The notes under the pieces were generated by a model. The model ran no database searches. It was not told the DNA's origin and saw nothing but the letters and a program-made list of their open reading frames with translations. Made by a program: the position numbers and the translations under genes. 64,000 nt of DNA, from contig CM044964.1 of NCBI GenBank assembly GCA_024516035.1, forward strand, positions 23,370,455 through 23,434,454, given 5' to 3'. Shown here piece by piece: positions 51,001 to 57,965 of the stretch. Numbering within the stretch: position 1 is the stretch's first letter; each line of letters opens with the position of its first letter. This DNA comes from Bactericera cockerelli (taxonomy: Eukaryota > Arthropoda > Insecta > Hemiptera > Triozidae).

Positions 51001-52599
51001 GGTCAGGCGCATGGTCTCTTTCACCCAGAACCGCTAGTACGAATTCAATGAATTTAAAATGGAACCATCTACAGAATGTCTCCTAGATGTGTGCAAAATT
51101 TTATCAAAATCGGTTGAGTAGTTTCCGAGATTTGCGCGTTACAAGGAATCGTTTTAACAGACAGACAGACCGACAGACGGACACAAAACCAAATTTGCTC
51201 AGGAGGTTATGAAACGTCCAAAAAATTGAAATCGGAGCAAAAAAAACATTTTTTTTTACAAAAACGAACACAATACTTCCGATTTCTAATATTAGAAATT
51301 TCTCGGAAGTACAAACTGGTGTGACACAACACGACTTTATTTATCTGTCGAAAAGAAGAAAGCAACGTTAAACTCTATAAAAGAAAAAAAAAACTACAAA
51401 AAAAAACTGTATTGGACGAGTAATTATCAGCGCCAATTACATTTGCTTCAAACTAGAATAGATGTTGGCTACATCGGGTTTGATCCGGTTTCCTGGGCTC
51501 AATTGTATCCCCATGCACACATAACATTTATTTGTACATATATTATATACTTATAAATAAAACTACAGCTCAAGTAGTGAATACTCGTATGTTCATAAAT
51601 AAAATAAGGTTGAAAAATCGGTTTGAGCATCACGAGATTTCGGATTTGATTAGTCACCCATTCAAGTCCAAACCTCGCTCCACGTAGCTCAACTTCAGTG
51701 ACATAATATTGGCTTAGAATGTAGTATCCATGGAGGTAGGTATATGTAATGGAGAACTTGTAATGCCTCAAATCTGTCCCCTAATTTTCTATTCTTCTAA
51801 ACAAGAATAGAAAATTAGGTAGCCATATTGATTAGTCAATATAGTCAGTTAGGTGACAGATATTTTTTGTTGTTTATATTCAACATGTCATTCGTGGAAG
51901 CTGGCACGTTAGTATTTTTCTTTCAATTTCTTACATACTTTTTTTCAAATATATTGGTGACAGATTCATTACCAATGAGCTATATTATGCTATGACGTAT
52001 CCACTTACTTAGGAACTTAGGTATGTATCCATGGATTCCATGGTAGTATATCTATGTATAAAGGATGTTGATAAAAATAATTCTTACGTTAATTTCAACT
52101 GGGCCACGCCCCTTTTCAGCTTAGACGAATCGATGGCGAAGCTCAGGAAATTCGGACTGGTGTGAAATATAACGCTGGCTTCACTGCGGTCGAATTTGTT
52201 GTACTGGGACGCCGCACTAACTGTGGGAACTAGAGTTGTGAAGATAGCTACCGTTGTGAAGGTGGCCAGAGATTTGAATCTGCCTAGAGATAGGAGAGTG
52301 ACTAGCGTTGTGAAGCTGGCTAGAGATTTGAATCTGCATAAAGATAGGAGAGTGGCTAGCGTTGTGAAGCTGGCTAGAGATTTGAATCTGCATAAAGATA
52401 GGAGAGTGGCTAGCGTTGTGAAGCTGGCTAGAGATTTGAATCTGCCTAGAGGTGGGAGGCTGGCAACCATTGTGAAGCAGGCTAGAGATAGGAGACTGTT
52501 CAGCGTTGTGAAAGCGGTTAAAGCTTTGGATCTACCTAGAGGTAGAAGATAGGCGAGAATAGACATTGTGATACTGGTTAGAACTTGACAAATAGTCAA
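34327..52599 (-). CDS. Hpse: Heparanase-like GH79 endo-beta-glucuronidase (10 exons)
   Basis: Heparanase cleaves heparan sulfate chains of proteoglycans, normally as a secreted or lysosomal enzyme. Exons (minus): 52599-52088, 47964-47825, 47212-46853, 46032-45884, 41302-41160, 40206-40064, 39026-38845, 37070-36931, 35348-35259, 34504-34327. All have AG/GT borders, phases agree, and the sum (2037 nt) is divisible by three with one stop. Landmarks are SFAIDSSKL, LSPAYLRIGGNAADSL, LGNEPNAF (acid/base Glu about residue 338, made across a splice), FLSSGGRDAISGVGFHQYY, VWLSETGSCVGGG (nucleophile Glu about 484), FVWADKLGLAARLG and DWWLSVLYKRLV. At ~678 residues it is longer than human heparanase (543): the extra lies in an N-terminal 18-residue repeat, a basic insert after LNVLYRTEES, and the start of exon 5. 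The start ATG is a choice; a second Met lies 11 codons on. Confidence 0.92.
34559..34635 (-). repeat. Hpse: Copy of the heparanase last-exon acceptor region
   Basis: GTCTGAGAACTCTGCGATTG, then TGGTTCAGTGTGATGGCCCT and GAATTTCATATGTCACTGAG, duplicates 34470-34550, including the acceptor and ~45 exon bases. A second acceptor therefore lies just upstream. Confidence 0.88.
34640..35085. repeat. ~125 bp tandem repeat, about three units
   Basis: Each unit has AAGTGTTGGTTTTCCCTATC, TTAGCGCCACAGAGGTATTA and GTCTATTAATTCCGCCC. A diverged single copy lies at 48560-48665. It fills the intron next to the last heparanase exon. Confidence 0.88.
35259..35348 (-). CDS. Hpse: Heparanase exon 9
   Basis: The acceptor CTCTCTCAG is preceded by a short (CT)n and the donor is ACCAA|GTGAGT. 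It encodes NVERLYFNEECDVNYYEINA in the beta-rich C-terminal domain. Phases 2 in and 2 out match its neighbours. Confidence 0.85.
35477..35744 (-). mobile_element. 5S rRNA-derived SINE with 13-14 bp target duplication
   Basis: The sequence is nearly identical to the copy at 29957, poly-T on plus at its left edge. GCCGGGCAGAGTGT flanks both sides (from 35463 and from 35744). Confidence 0.92.
36062..36135 (-). repeat. Hpse: Isolated copy of heparanase last-exon end
   Basis: ACAGACGTGATCCCCGGCCA, then GTACTATCTCC and GGGCATGATGGGCACAGACT, match the array unit. It lies upstream of exon 9, in the intron between exons 8 and 9, about 1.6 kb from the array. Confidence 0.87.
36136..36565. repeat. ~80 bp tandem repeat, about six units
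   Basis: Units contain CTCACTTTTCCTCACGAGGT, ATCGAGTAAAAGAAG and CTACTACTACTGGTCGCTGC. The words TTTTCCTCACGAGGTATCGAG and GCTGCTCACATTAAAGCAGC come from SINE family A in reverse, so a SINE fragment has been amplified. Confidence 0.88.
36567..36630 (+). mobile_element. Family F repeat
   Basis: GGGTTGGGTGGAAGAGATTG followed by CCCCGCCCTTTAGGTAGGAC matches other family F copies. The AT-rich tail continues to about 36700. Confidence 0.7.
36931..37070 (-). CDS. Hpse: Heparanase exon 8
   Basis: The acceptor is GATCTCAG and the donor CAATAT|GTGAGT. It encodes DWWLSVLYKRLVDPRVLDIF, then LRLYAQCSPRNNITVFGVN, the end of the barrel and start of the C-terminal domain in GH79 heparanases. Confidence 0.93.
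37230..38091. mobile_element. 862 bp foldback element with TA target duplication
   Basis: The ends CAGGGTGGGGCAAAAGTCTG and CAGACTTTTGCCCCACCCTG are perfect inverted repeats; arms extend about 230-400 bp. TA flanks each side. The host repeat is present uninterrupted at 36825-36860 (CTAACCTCTCTATTTTTAAT), a paralogous empty site. No transposase is encoded. Confidence 0.93.
38345..38621 (-). mobile_element. 5S rRNA-derived SINE with target duplication
   Basis: The head and body are nearly identical to the copies at 29957 and 35477. CCCTCTGGTTT occurs on both sides (38337 and 38623). Confidence 0.9.
38845..39026 (-). CDS. Hpse: Heparanase exon 7: nucleophile Glu
   Basis: The acceptor is GGTTTCAG and the donor AATCCG|GTGGGT. 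With the preceding base it gives SETGSCVGGG, where Glu aligns to the family nucleophile, followed by FVWADKLGLAARLGVAVAVR and YALVDHDTL. Confidence 0.95.
39075..39292 (-). mobile_element. tRNA-derived SINE, family B
   Basis: Minus shows GTCTCGGTAGCTCAGTGGTA and GGTCGTGGGTTCGAAACCCA; (ATA)n on plus at the left end is the tail. Confidence 0.87.
39314..39595 (+). mobile_element. Family E repeat with four-unit tail
   Basis: The body GGGTGGCGTCATCGTGAACG is followed by about four ~38 bp units of GTCTACTCCCTGTTTATAG and CCCCCAGCCAGACTGC. Confidence 0.82.
39868..39968 (+). repeat. (ATAAGT)n microsatellite
   Basis: About 16 perfect ATAAGT units after a family G fragment (CGTCGACCCTGCCTAAGCGG). Confidence 0.95.
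40064..40206 (-). CDS. Hpse: Heparanase exon 6
   Basis: The acceptor is CTCCTCAG and the donor GGCTCA|GTGAGT. It encodes YYVNHTADVVALLSPDTLDL and ELPPVWL, aligning with the HHYYLNG to KVWLGE segment of heparanase. Confidence 0.93.
40490..40725. mobile_element. Family K repeat fragment
   Basis: GGACACAATACTTCCTCGTG, AAAATTTCAACAAAATCGGG and GTACCGTTCACGAGATATAA match the longer family K copies at 2672-3405 and 50617-51312. Confidence 0.75.
40739..41159 (-). repeat. Hpse: ~20-copy minisatellite made of heparanase exon 5 splice-donor junction
   Basis: On minus each 21 bp unit reads CATCAGTAAGACCTTTCTCTT. The exon 5 end is CATCA|GTAAGA, so nearly every unit is a copy of the last five exon bases, the donor and the first intron bases. 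Variants (AATTTTC, GTAACACC, CTGCATCAG) show divergence. 21 is divisible by three, so both strands show long artificial ORFs. Confidence 0.95.
41160..41302 (-). CDS. Hpse: Heparanase exon 5
   Basis: The acceptor is AAATTGCAG and the donor CATCA|GTAAGA. It encodes YLDQFLSSGGRDAISGVGFH, matching the FLKAGGEVIDSVTWHH part of heparanase. The first ~25 residues are extra relative to human. A second acceptor (AATCCAG|GGC, same phase) 42 bases in would shorten this. Confidence 0.82.
41390..41530 (-). mobile_element. Family G repeat
   Basis: In reverse it holds GACTCTGTCTTATCCCGCTT-type sequence, CGACGTTGTTCAACCTCATG and TGGATGCCCTTCCTAACGCC, as in the plus copies at 11700 and 17210. Confidence 0.75.
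41714..44925 (-). mobile_element. Non-LTR-type retroelement inside heparanase intron 4
   Basis: The coding region 44827-41757 is followed on minus by AATAAACTTT and a short poly-A (plus T-run near 41714-41722), as expected for a retroposed end. GAAATAATTTTCA (41699) and GAATTATTTTCA (about 44910) flank it and may be an imperfect target duplication. It lies between heparanase exons 5 and 4, in the same orientation as that gene. Confidence 0.75.
41757..44827 (-). pseudogene. Retroelement polyprotein: PHD finger, reverse transcriptase, nuclease-like C-terminus (one frameshift)
   Basis: From ATG at 44827, residues ~12-60 form a PHD-type zinc finger (PCPCLN, CDECQIWYHGRC, WFCTTC), then a C2H2-like finger (TCPRCP, HYGRLH). 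RT motifs follow: GVDGIRPQHL, GIRPIAVG, IDFENAFNSVERDA, QQGDPAGPLGFSL and the catalytic WYLDDGT. The C-terminal part has a CVCG-H-C knuckle and RPDGMSL with VWDST, which fits the PD-(D/E)XK endonucleases of early-branching LINEs (inference). The frame is broken near 43553-43560, where a G-run appears one base short; shifting there joins GGCEGAVHATRTFLQ to the second frame. About 1020 residues if joined. The YLDD active site is unusual for LINEs, where YADD or FADD is more common. Confidence 0.85.
45195..45425 (-). mobile_element. tRNA-like SINE, same family as 7700-8005
   Basis: GGTTTTACCCTCCATTCGCT, ATTAACCTCACCCAG and CAACCGGGGATCGAACTTCC (B box in reverse) match the other copy. Confidence 0.65.
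45450..45755 (+). pseudogene. C-terminal fragment of a related retroelement
   Basis: The frame from 45450 encodes KAFAIATMGPICKEAKQRLE, TGDPRSGNYLLQQISLAVPR and GNATSVLGC. This parallels the last ~80 residues of the element at 41757 (VESMGPWCEAAKKFTKDL, GDRRSRAFLDQRISIAIQKG) but is clearly divergent and in opposite orientation. An A-run (45430-45450) precedes it, so the rest was lost at or after insertion. Confidence 0.8.
45884..46032 (-). CDS. Hpse: Heparanase exon 4: acid/base Glu
   Basis: The acceptor is CTTTCAG and the donor AAATTG|GTACAA. The first codon (G from exon 3 plus AG) is the Glu of GNEPNAF, the family proton donor. QLAADFNTLKTLLAEF and SRSLLIGPDITHP follow. Confidence 0.93.
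46081..46302. mobile_element. 222 bp piggyBac-like MITE with TTAA duplication
   Basis: The ends CCCTTCAAGT and ACTTGAAGGG are inverted and flanked by TTAA (46077-46080, 46303-46306). Interior ACATATTTGTAAC/GTTACATATATGTAAC words form a second inverted pair. Confidence 0.87.
46853..47212 (-). CDS. Hpse: Heparanase exon 3 with extra basic insert
   Basis: The acceptor is TATTCCAG and the donor GGGAATG|GTAAAC. It encodes DDWLAVHKFARQTNTRLLFD, LNVLYRTEES, then a ~55-residue Lys/Ser/Thr-rich insert (SRPLKRKAASQSN) absent from human heparanase, and QWDSSNAADLLRFCEEQGL. Confidence 0.92.
47260..47400 (+). mobile_element. Family G repeat
   Basis: GTTGGCGTTAGGAAGGGCAT, CCAGCCGTAACATGC and AATGAGGTTGAACAAATGCC match the family body; the copy is diverged. 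Confidence 0.65.
47480..47660 (+). mobile_element. Family F repeat with full AT-rich tail
   Basis: GGCAATAACCCCGCCCTTTAG, GTTAGGACATATG and the end GCTAATAAAGAGTTTCTAAA give the most complete family F tail in the window, ending in (AATA)n. Confidence 0.75.
47825..47964 (-). CDS. Hpse: Heparanase exon 2
   Basis: The acceptor is AATCGACAG and the donor TTCACAG|GTTTGT. It encodes DPTLISLTKHLSPAYLRIGG, then NAADSLLFSRQPVYEST, matching the ARGLSPAYLRFGGT block of heparanase. Confidence 0.94.
47965..48170 (-). repeat. Hpse: Tandem copies of heparanase exon 2 acceptor junction
   Basis: On plus GGGATCGCTGTCGATTTAGA (exon start, acceptor, branch-side intron) occurs at about 47957 (true), then as GATCACTGTCGATTTAGAG near 48000 and 48110 and GATCGCTGTCGATTTAGAG near 48070 and 48150. 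Each copy keeps the complement of AATCGACAG, three of them followed by exon-like bases. Confidence 0.9.
47978..48475. repeat. (GA)n-rich microsatellite upstream of heparanase exon 2
   Basis: About 500 bp of GAGA with AAA and CAG variants; on the gene's strand it is (TC)n and forms an extreme polypyrimidine tract before the acceptor. It yields spurious Ser/Leu and Arg/Glu ORFs. Confidence 0.95.
48735..48872 (-). mobile_element. tRNA-like SINE, family I
   Basis: The reverse strand reads CCTCAGTAGCTTGATCGATA, GTCGTTGGTTCAAGTCCCGG and TTTCAGCGTAGATTTATAAG, followed by AAGCGAGTTTGAGTAGTTGT, matching 32745-32895. Confidence 0.72.
49010..49262 (+). mobile_element. Family H MITE-like repeat
   Basis: GCAGGCTGTCGCCCGCTTTG, CAAAAAATCCTTTTTCGCCA and CTAGGACTTACGGTTTGGGC are shared with 21157 (-) and 57713 (+). 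It ends in a short (CAGTGGT)n run. Confidence 0.8.
49380..50000. mobile_element. 621 bp foldback element with TA target duplication
   Basis: The ends CACTCACCGGAAGAATTAAC and GTTAATTCTTCCGGTGAGTG are perfect inverted repeats; arms run roughly 250 bp each. TA flanks both ends, as in Tc1/mariner-type insertions. It has no ORF. Confidence 0.92.
50045..50300 (-). mobile_element. tRNA-like repeat, family J
   Basis: In reverse it has the A-box-like AGCTCAGTGGTTAAGCACTC and the B box AGGTTCGATCCCCAGAG, then GGTGCGGTCGTTTCGA and TTCTCGTCCATCAG-type body. Confidence 0.78.
50344..50592 (-). mobile_element. Family E repeat with three-unit tail
   Basis: Three GTCTGGCTGGGGGACTATAA units precede the body CTTGGTTCTGGGGGCCC and TTCACGATGACGCC. 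Confidence 0.82.
50617..51312. mobile_element. Family K repeat, ~700 bp
   Basis: It runs from CTGCCAATTATGGACACAAT to TTAGAAATTTCTCGGAAGTA. The copy at 2672-3405 is the same element in reverse. Shorter pieces lie at 40490, 45800, 56848 and 58812. I find no ORF and no clear terminal inverted repeats. Confidence 0.82.
51313..52083. other. Heparanase intron 1, first part
   Basis: Mostly unique AT-rich DNA. 51618-51712 (CATCACGAGATTTCGGATTT, ACCTCGCTCCACGTAGCTCA) is a diverged, truncated 5S-SINE in reverse. No ORF is supported. Confidence 0.5.
52088..52599 (-). CDS. Hpse: Heparanase exon 1 with 18-residue repeats
   Basis: ATG at 52599-52597 (or 52566) opens a hydrophobic start (MTICQVLTSITMSILAYLLP), followed by about six copies of an 18-residue unit like CRFKSLASFTTLATLLSL. 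The mature-like part is SEASVIFHTSPNFLSFAIDS. The donor is TTAAC|GTAAGA. The repeat unit is 54 bp (plus: AGGAGAGTGGCTAGCGTTGT), so expansions keep the frame. Whether the repeats extend a signal peptide is unknown. Confidence 0.82.
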
Positions 52600-53005
52600 A
52601 GTGTTGATGCTTCCTGGATTTTACCCATAGTTCTGTTGAAAACTTTTCATTATTAGTTACAAGAAAGAAGATTTCAAAGTTGCTCTTTTTCTTTTAAGTA
52701 GTAGTCACCGTGGCTAAGTGGGTAGCGCTGAATGCAGTCTTGCACGCACGGTGACCTGGGTTTGATTCTCAGCAGGGCAGGATTTTTTTCTGCTGCAGTT
52801 TTAAATCAAGCTGTCAGTAGGACAATGATTTTTATGTCCTTTAAGAATATGTGCAGACAGTGGATATGTTTGTGTCCTCATCTATGTGGGACATGAGATG
52901 AATAATTTGACCTGTGAACAAAAAGAAAAACAATAAATTAATATGTCATTCAATTTTTATTTATTTATTTTTAACCCTTATCTTGGTAATGTTTCCATTT
53001 GGGTA

Positions 53006-53036
<31 letters not shown>

Positions 53037-53640
53037 CTCTATTGGCCCACATTGTGAAGAAGCTTTGTGCTTCACCACAAATAAAATCATACAATACATA
53101 CATACTCTATTGACCCAAAATTAATCCCAAAGCATTTTTTCTTCCACAGAACATTTAAAATTATTATTTTTCTATGCTTTATTTCAAGTGGCAGAATGGA
53201 GCTCTTCCATCCAACCATCCAATTATGATCCTCTTTTACTTACTTTTTTGTTGTTGAAAATTTGAAATTCTGTGCCAAGATAAGGGTTAAGAAAAAAGAG
53301 TCTGAGCGAAATAAATACGAACACAATAGGTTGAAATTGGTTGATTAATTTGAATGAAATAACCAATAACATTGCGTTTTGTGACGGTTGAAAGGGAGAT
53401 TGGGGGATTATGAGAGTGAGAGTACTTTATTTTTCTGAACGGAGACCTGGGCTCTGCTCCTGAAAAAGAGTGAGAAGTGGGGAGTCGCTCCGCACTCCGC
53501 ACTTCTCACTTCACAAATCCAATTTCTGTTTCTGAAACACTTTTGCAAAGTTTTTTTGCGGATCGTCGCTAGCTTGCCCCGGAACAGCTTTCGCATTTCT
53601 TCAGGGTCCTTTACGTTTTTACATCCATGCCATTTGCCAT
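52600..53640. other. Region upstream of heparanase, SINE A copy and AT-rich DNA
   Basis: A diverged SINE family A copy lies at about 52703-52800 (AGTCACCGTGGCTAAGTGGG, ACCTGGGTTTGATTCTC). This stretch should contain the heparanase promoter and 5' UTR, but I cannot place them. 53287-53640 has a CGCACTCCGCACTTCTCACTT segment without clear coding. Confidence 0.45.
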
Positions 53641-53674
53641 TGCGGAAACGGATAATTTCGGTCAGAATTTTCCG

Positions 53675-53755
53675 CTCCCGCCGGGATTCGAACCCGCAAC
53701 CTTCGGGTCAGTAGTCAGTGCTCTTAATAACCACTGAGCAACGGAGGTCGGCAGA
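53675..53755 (-). other. tRNA-like sequence (SINE head or tRNA relic)
   Basis: In reverse it reads GCCGACCTCCGTTGCTCAGT, GGTTATTAAGAGCACTGACT and GGTTGCGGGTTCGAATCCCG, with A- and B-box motifs. An extra long middle and lack of a good acceptor stem make a working tRNA unlikely. Confidence 0.45.
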
Positions 53756-53895
53756 TAGATACTAACCAAGAGCAAAGTAAAAGTTCTAACTTCTCATGGG
53801 TGAGTGATCTCCTTGACATTGGACCAGAATCTAGCTCAGAGAGGTTCAAGTCAAGACTTGTATGTACATATATGCCGACCTCAGTAGCTTGATAA

Positions 53896-54112
53896 TAATA
53901 ATAACGCTCTTTAGTGGAAGGTAACCACCAGGCGAGGTTAATGCTCAAAGCATTTTCTACCACCTAACCCTCAGAGTCTTATTATTATGTGGTCACAAAC
54001 TCAAAGTAATGAGGTAAAATTTATATACTGGGTGGGATTCGAACCAACGGATACCTACGCTACCGAGATTATCAGACAAGCGCGTTAACCACTTGACAAC
54101 AAGTGCACTTTT
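53896..54112 (-). mobile_element. tRNA-derived SINE, family C
   Basis: AAGGTAACCACCAGGCGAGG (tail side) and GGGATTCGAACCAACGGAT (B box, reverse) match the family. Confidence 0.85.
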
Positions 54113-54191
54113 GATCTGATCTGATCAATTTGATCAACTAGTTTCCACCCTGTAAACATAAATATCTACCTATATATGTATGTACGTATAC

Positions 54192-54790
54192 AGGGTGAGC
54201 ATAAAGTCTCACCCCACCCCCCGTATCTCGAGAATGGCTAAAAATACAAGAAAACGCCAAAAACCGGTATTCCTTAATTTTTAGAGGGATTCATTTTAAG
54301 CTAAAAAAAAATTGCCTACACGGCCCCAGTCAGGCTGGGCATGGACCAACTTTAAAATCTTAAATAGAATGGTATGTCTTTTGGCATATTGTTTTAAAGG
54401 TCTTATAGAGAAAAGTTCATTACAACAAATTTCAGTGAGCTACAACTTACCGTTTTTGAGATACAGGGTCGGACGCCCTGCGTAATATCCATATATTTTG
54501 ACCTATAACTCGTTAACCGTAAATTATAGAAAAATGAAATTTGTTGATAATAACTCCTTATGACAAGCACTTACGAAAAAATTATAACTCGACATACTCT
54601 GTTGATATTAGATTCTGGTCGGTTTCGTCAGCCACCCGGAAGAAAAGTAAGAAAAATTTTTACGAAAAAACAAATCCAGTTTTAACTTGTTCGAAAGTTC
54701 TTGCGATAAGGAGTTATTATCAACAAATTTCATTTTTCTGGAATTTACGGTCAACGAGTTATAGGTCAAAATATATGGATACTAGCGGGT
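54192..54790. mobile_element. Foldback-like element fragment
   Basis: ACAGGGTGAGCATAAAGTCT starts it. 54505-54570 (ACTCGTTAACCGTAAATTAT, TTGTTGATAATAACTCC) is inverted at 54708-54770. The outer right arm is missing, replaced by the (CA)n tract. Confidence 0.7.
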
Positions 54791-54821
54791 TACACCCGCC
54801 GCTTCGCCAGCCCATCAAACA

Positions 54822-55268
54822 CACACAACGCACACACACGCACACACACACACCCAGACCCACCCACACACACGCACACACCACACACACCCACACACGC
54901 ACACCACACACAAACACACCACACACAAACACACCACACACGCACACCACACACACATCACACACACATCACACACACACACCACACAAACCACACACAC
55001 ACCAAACACACACACACACACACCATACACACACCACACACACACCACACACACCACACACACACACCACACACACACGCACACCACACATACACATCAC
55101 ACATACACATCACACATACACATCATACACACACCACACACACACCACACACACACCACACACACCACACACACACACCACACACACACCACACACACAC
55201 ACACCACACACACCATACACACACACAACACACACACAAACACACACACAAACACCACACACACCACA

Positions 55269-55302
<34 letters not shown>

Positions 55303-55466
55303 CAACACACAACACACAACACACACACAAACACACACACAAACACACACACCACACCACACACACACACACAACACACACACAAAACACACACAAACAC
55401 ACACACAAACACACACCCCACACACCACACCACACCACAAACATACACACACACACACACACACAA
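54822..55466. repeat. ~645 bp (CA)n microsatellite with CCACACC variants
   Basis: Almost pure ACAC with interspersed CC, AAA and CG. It produces long Thr/His and Cys/Val frames that are not genes. Confidence 0.97.
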
Positions 55467-55499
55467 AATGTCCTTTAGGTTTGAAAAAAACCTGAATAT

Positions 55500-56010
55500 T
55501 TTTTGTCGCTCATCTCTTTTCTGGTCTTCCCCGGCGTAGCTCAAGAATGGCTCATCAGAATTTCGCGATCAATATGTCAAATGAAAGCCTAAACCCTTGC
55601 CTAAAACTTTCTCGCTCTGAGTTGATAGGTCGTCACTTCAAATTTCGAGAAAAAATGACATTTAGGTAAAAAAAACGTGAATATTTTACATGTTACGCAT
55701 CCATTTTTTTACCTTACCTGGCGTAGCTCAAGAACGGCTCATCAGAAATTCGCGATCGATGTGTCAATTGAAAGCTCAAACCCTTGCCTAAAACTTTCTC
55801 GCTTTGAGTTGATAGGTCGTCGCGACAAATTTCGAGAAAAAATGTCATTTATGTCAAAAAACGTGAATTTTTTTTGCGTCACCCATCCATTTTTATCCTT
55901 ACTCATTGTAGCTTAACCTCAGGGAGATATAATCTAGCCTAGAAGAATTTCCTGATCCAACGGGACCTATGTGCAAAATTTCAGGTTTCTCGGTCAAACG
56001 GTGTGAATTT
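55500..56010 (+). repeat. ~180 bp tandem repeat, about three diverged units
   Basis: GGCGTAGCTCAAGAATGGCT, AAACCCTTGCCTAAAACTTT and GTTGATAGGTCGTC recur at 55535 and 55720, with a weaker third part at 55880. No coding frame is shared. Confidence 0.8.
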
Positions 56011-56361
56011 GTATAAAGAACATACATACACACATACACACATCCTCACGCAGCAATACTTAGCCGAACCATTTTCGCGTTGCGACTTAGCCGAACTTAA
56101 GAAAAGTTTGTCCGATTTGAATAAGGTTTATATCAATTGCTAGCAATTTTAATTTAAGAGATACACACTTCTCGGTTTTTTTTACAATTCTCAACCATTT
56201 CGAAAATAATTGAAAAATTCTAACGTTCTGCTAATTCCCGGGCGCGAAGCGACCAGTGCCGGTCTCTAAAATTTCCTCATTCAGCAATACTTAGCCGAAC
56301 CATTTTCGCGTTTGATACTTAGCAGAACACGCAAATGAAAAAATAGTACTTAACCGAACAT

Positions 56362-56585
56362 TAACGATTTTTGAGCCAGCGTTGAAGGCACCAGTTCTTG
56401 TAGGATCACCGAAGTTGAGCAACATACATCTTCGTGATGCTGGTATTCCGGCCCAACAAAGGCTGGATGAGGTTTATGTGGATAGCCGTGTTTTTTTTTT
56501 AGTTTCCTGTGAAAAGAGGGTAACACCCCCGTCGTCATATGACCATGCAGTTAAAAGTGGGGTTTAACGTCGCTTTTAAAAAAAT
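56362..56585 (+). mobile_element. Old 5S rRNA-derived SINE
   Basis: GGATCACCGAAGTTGAGCAA (5S-like), CCGGCCCAACAAAGGCTGGA and AGTGGGGTTTAACGTCGCTT give the same order of parts as the young copies at 29957, 35477 and 38345, but diverged; A-rich end. Confidence 0.75.
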
Positions 56586-56847
56586 AAATAATTGAAAAGT
56601 ATATTATTGTCTTAACATAGCTTTGCTCGGGCAGGAAAATGAAATGATTAAATCAAGGCATTATCTACTTAATGGAACGAAACTTTACGAGTGATAAGTT
56701 TGGTCAGATGAGTCAGGTCCTACTATTACTTCCTAAATTTTCTAATATAATTATAATAGGAATGAAACATATAAGTTCTCAGGAAATTATTATACACAAC
56801 TCTTGGTAAAACAAAATAATAATCATCGAAATAATTTGAAGATAAAA

Positions 56848-57113
56848 AACACTGCCAATTATGGACACAATACTTCCTCGTGATTATTTCACATTATATA
56901 CACGTAGGAAATTTTAATCAAAATCCATTGAGTAGTTTCCGAGATTTGCGCGTTACAAGGAATATTTTTAATAGACCGACAGACGGACACAAAACCAAAA
57001 TTGCTCAGAGCAAAAAAATGTTTTTTTTTTTTTACAGAAACGAACACAATACTAATATTTCTAATATTAGAAATATTAGTTTCTAATATTAGAAATTTCT
57101 CGGACGTAATACA
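56848..57113. mobile_element. Family K repeat, internally deleted
   Basis: It begins CACTGCCAATTATGGACACA and ends TTAGAAATTTCTCGGACGTA. Most of the middle of the 700 bp element is missing. Confidence 0.8.
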
Positions 57114-57184
57114 CTGTCAATAAATTATTAACACAATACTTCCTCGTGATTGGTTTACATTGTATACACGTGGCAATTTTGAGA

Positions 57185-57475
57185 TTTTATACTTAAGCTC
57201 AGTGGTTAAGCACTCGCTTCCTATGCGGAAGGTCCCGGGTCCGAACCCCCGCGCCGACAAAAATTTGTATTCAAAATTTGGTTACAGTTGTTTGTAGGGA
57301 ATACCTTTCGGTGCGCTCGTGTTGACTCAGCACCTAAATGGTAAGTATTGTGTCACTTCTCGCCCATCAGAGTGGAGGCATACTACGGGATGGGCAGGCT
57401 ACAACACAAACCACAAGCTTCTACAGTAGCCCCTGTTTATAGCTACGAAATAAAAAAGGCTGCTAAACATTCATC
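57185..57475 (+). mobile_element. tRNA-like repeat, family J
   Basis: AAGCTCAGTGGTTAAGCACT, GGTCCCGGGTCCGAACCCCC and GTGTCACTTCTCGCCCATCA match the copies at 17545 and 50045. Confidence 0.8.
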
Positions 57476-57515
57476 TTTAAAAAATAAAATAAAACTCCAT
57501 TGTATCTCTTGTACA

Positions 57516-57710
57516 GTGCACTGGTAGTCAAGTGGTTAAAGCGCTAGTCTGGTGATCTAGGTAGTGTAGAGATCCGTTGGTTCGAATCCCACCCAGTGCA
57601 TGAATTTTTCCTCATTTATTTGAGTTTGTAACCACAAAATAATAAGACTCTGAGGGTTAAGGTGGTAGAAAATGCTTTGAGTATTAACCTCGCCTGTTGG
57701 TTATTATATC
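57516..57710 (+). mobile_element. tRNA-derived SINE, family C
   Basis: TGCACTGGTAGTCAAGTGGT, GGTTCGAATCCCACCCAGTG and GTGGTAGAAAATGCTTTGAG are all present. Confidence 0.88.
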
Positions 57711-57712
57711 TA

Positions 57713-57965
57713 TTACTAGCGGGCTGTCGCCCGCTTTGCGGGCCGAAGCATGGCCCGCTAGAAGCAAAAAATCCTTTTTCGCCAATGGCAGGTGTTGTAG
57801 TGTGAATTTCAAAAAATTCCGTCTTATTGCACATCTAGACTATAAGACAAAGCTACCTACCAAATTTCAGCTTCCTAGGACTTACCAGTTCGGAGAAACA
57901 GTGATGAATCAGTGAGTGAGTGAGTCAGTCAGTGAGTGAAACTCTCTTATATAAGTATAGATATC
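57713..57965 (+). mobile_element. Family H MITE-like repeat
   Basis: ACTAGCGGGCTGTCGCCCGC, CCTTTTTCGCCAATGGCAGG and a (GTCAGTGAGTGA) end match 49010; it directly abuts the SINE at 57516. Confidence 0.82.

Noticed and set aside
54541..55544. Thr/His-rich and Cys/Val-rich ORFs
   Set aside because: They are translations of the (CA)n tract; no codon structure beyond the dinucleotide.
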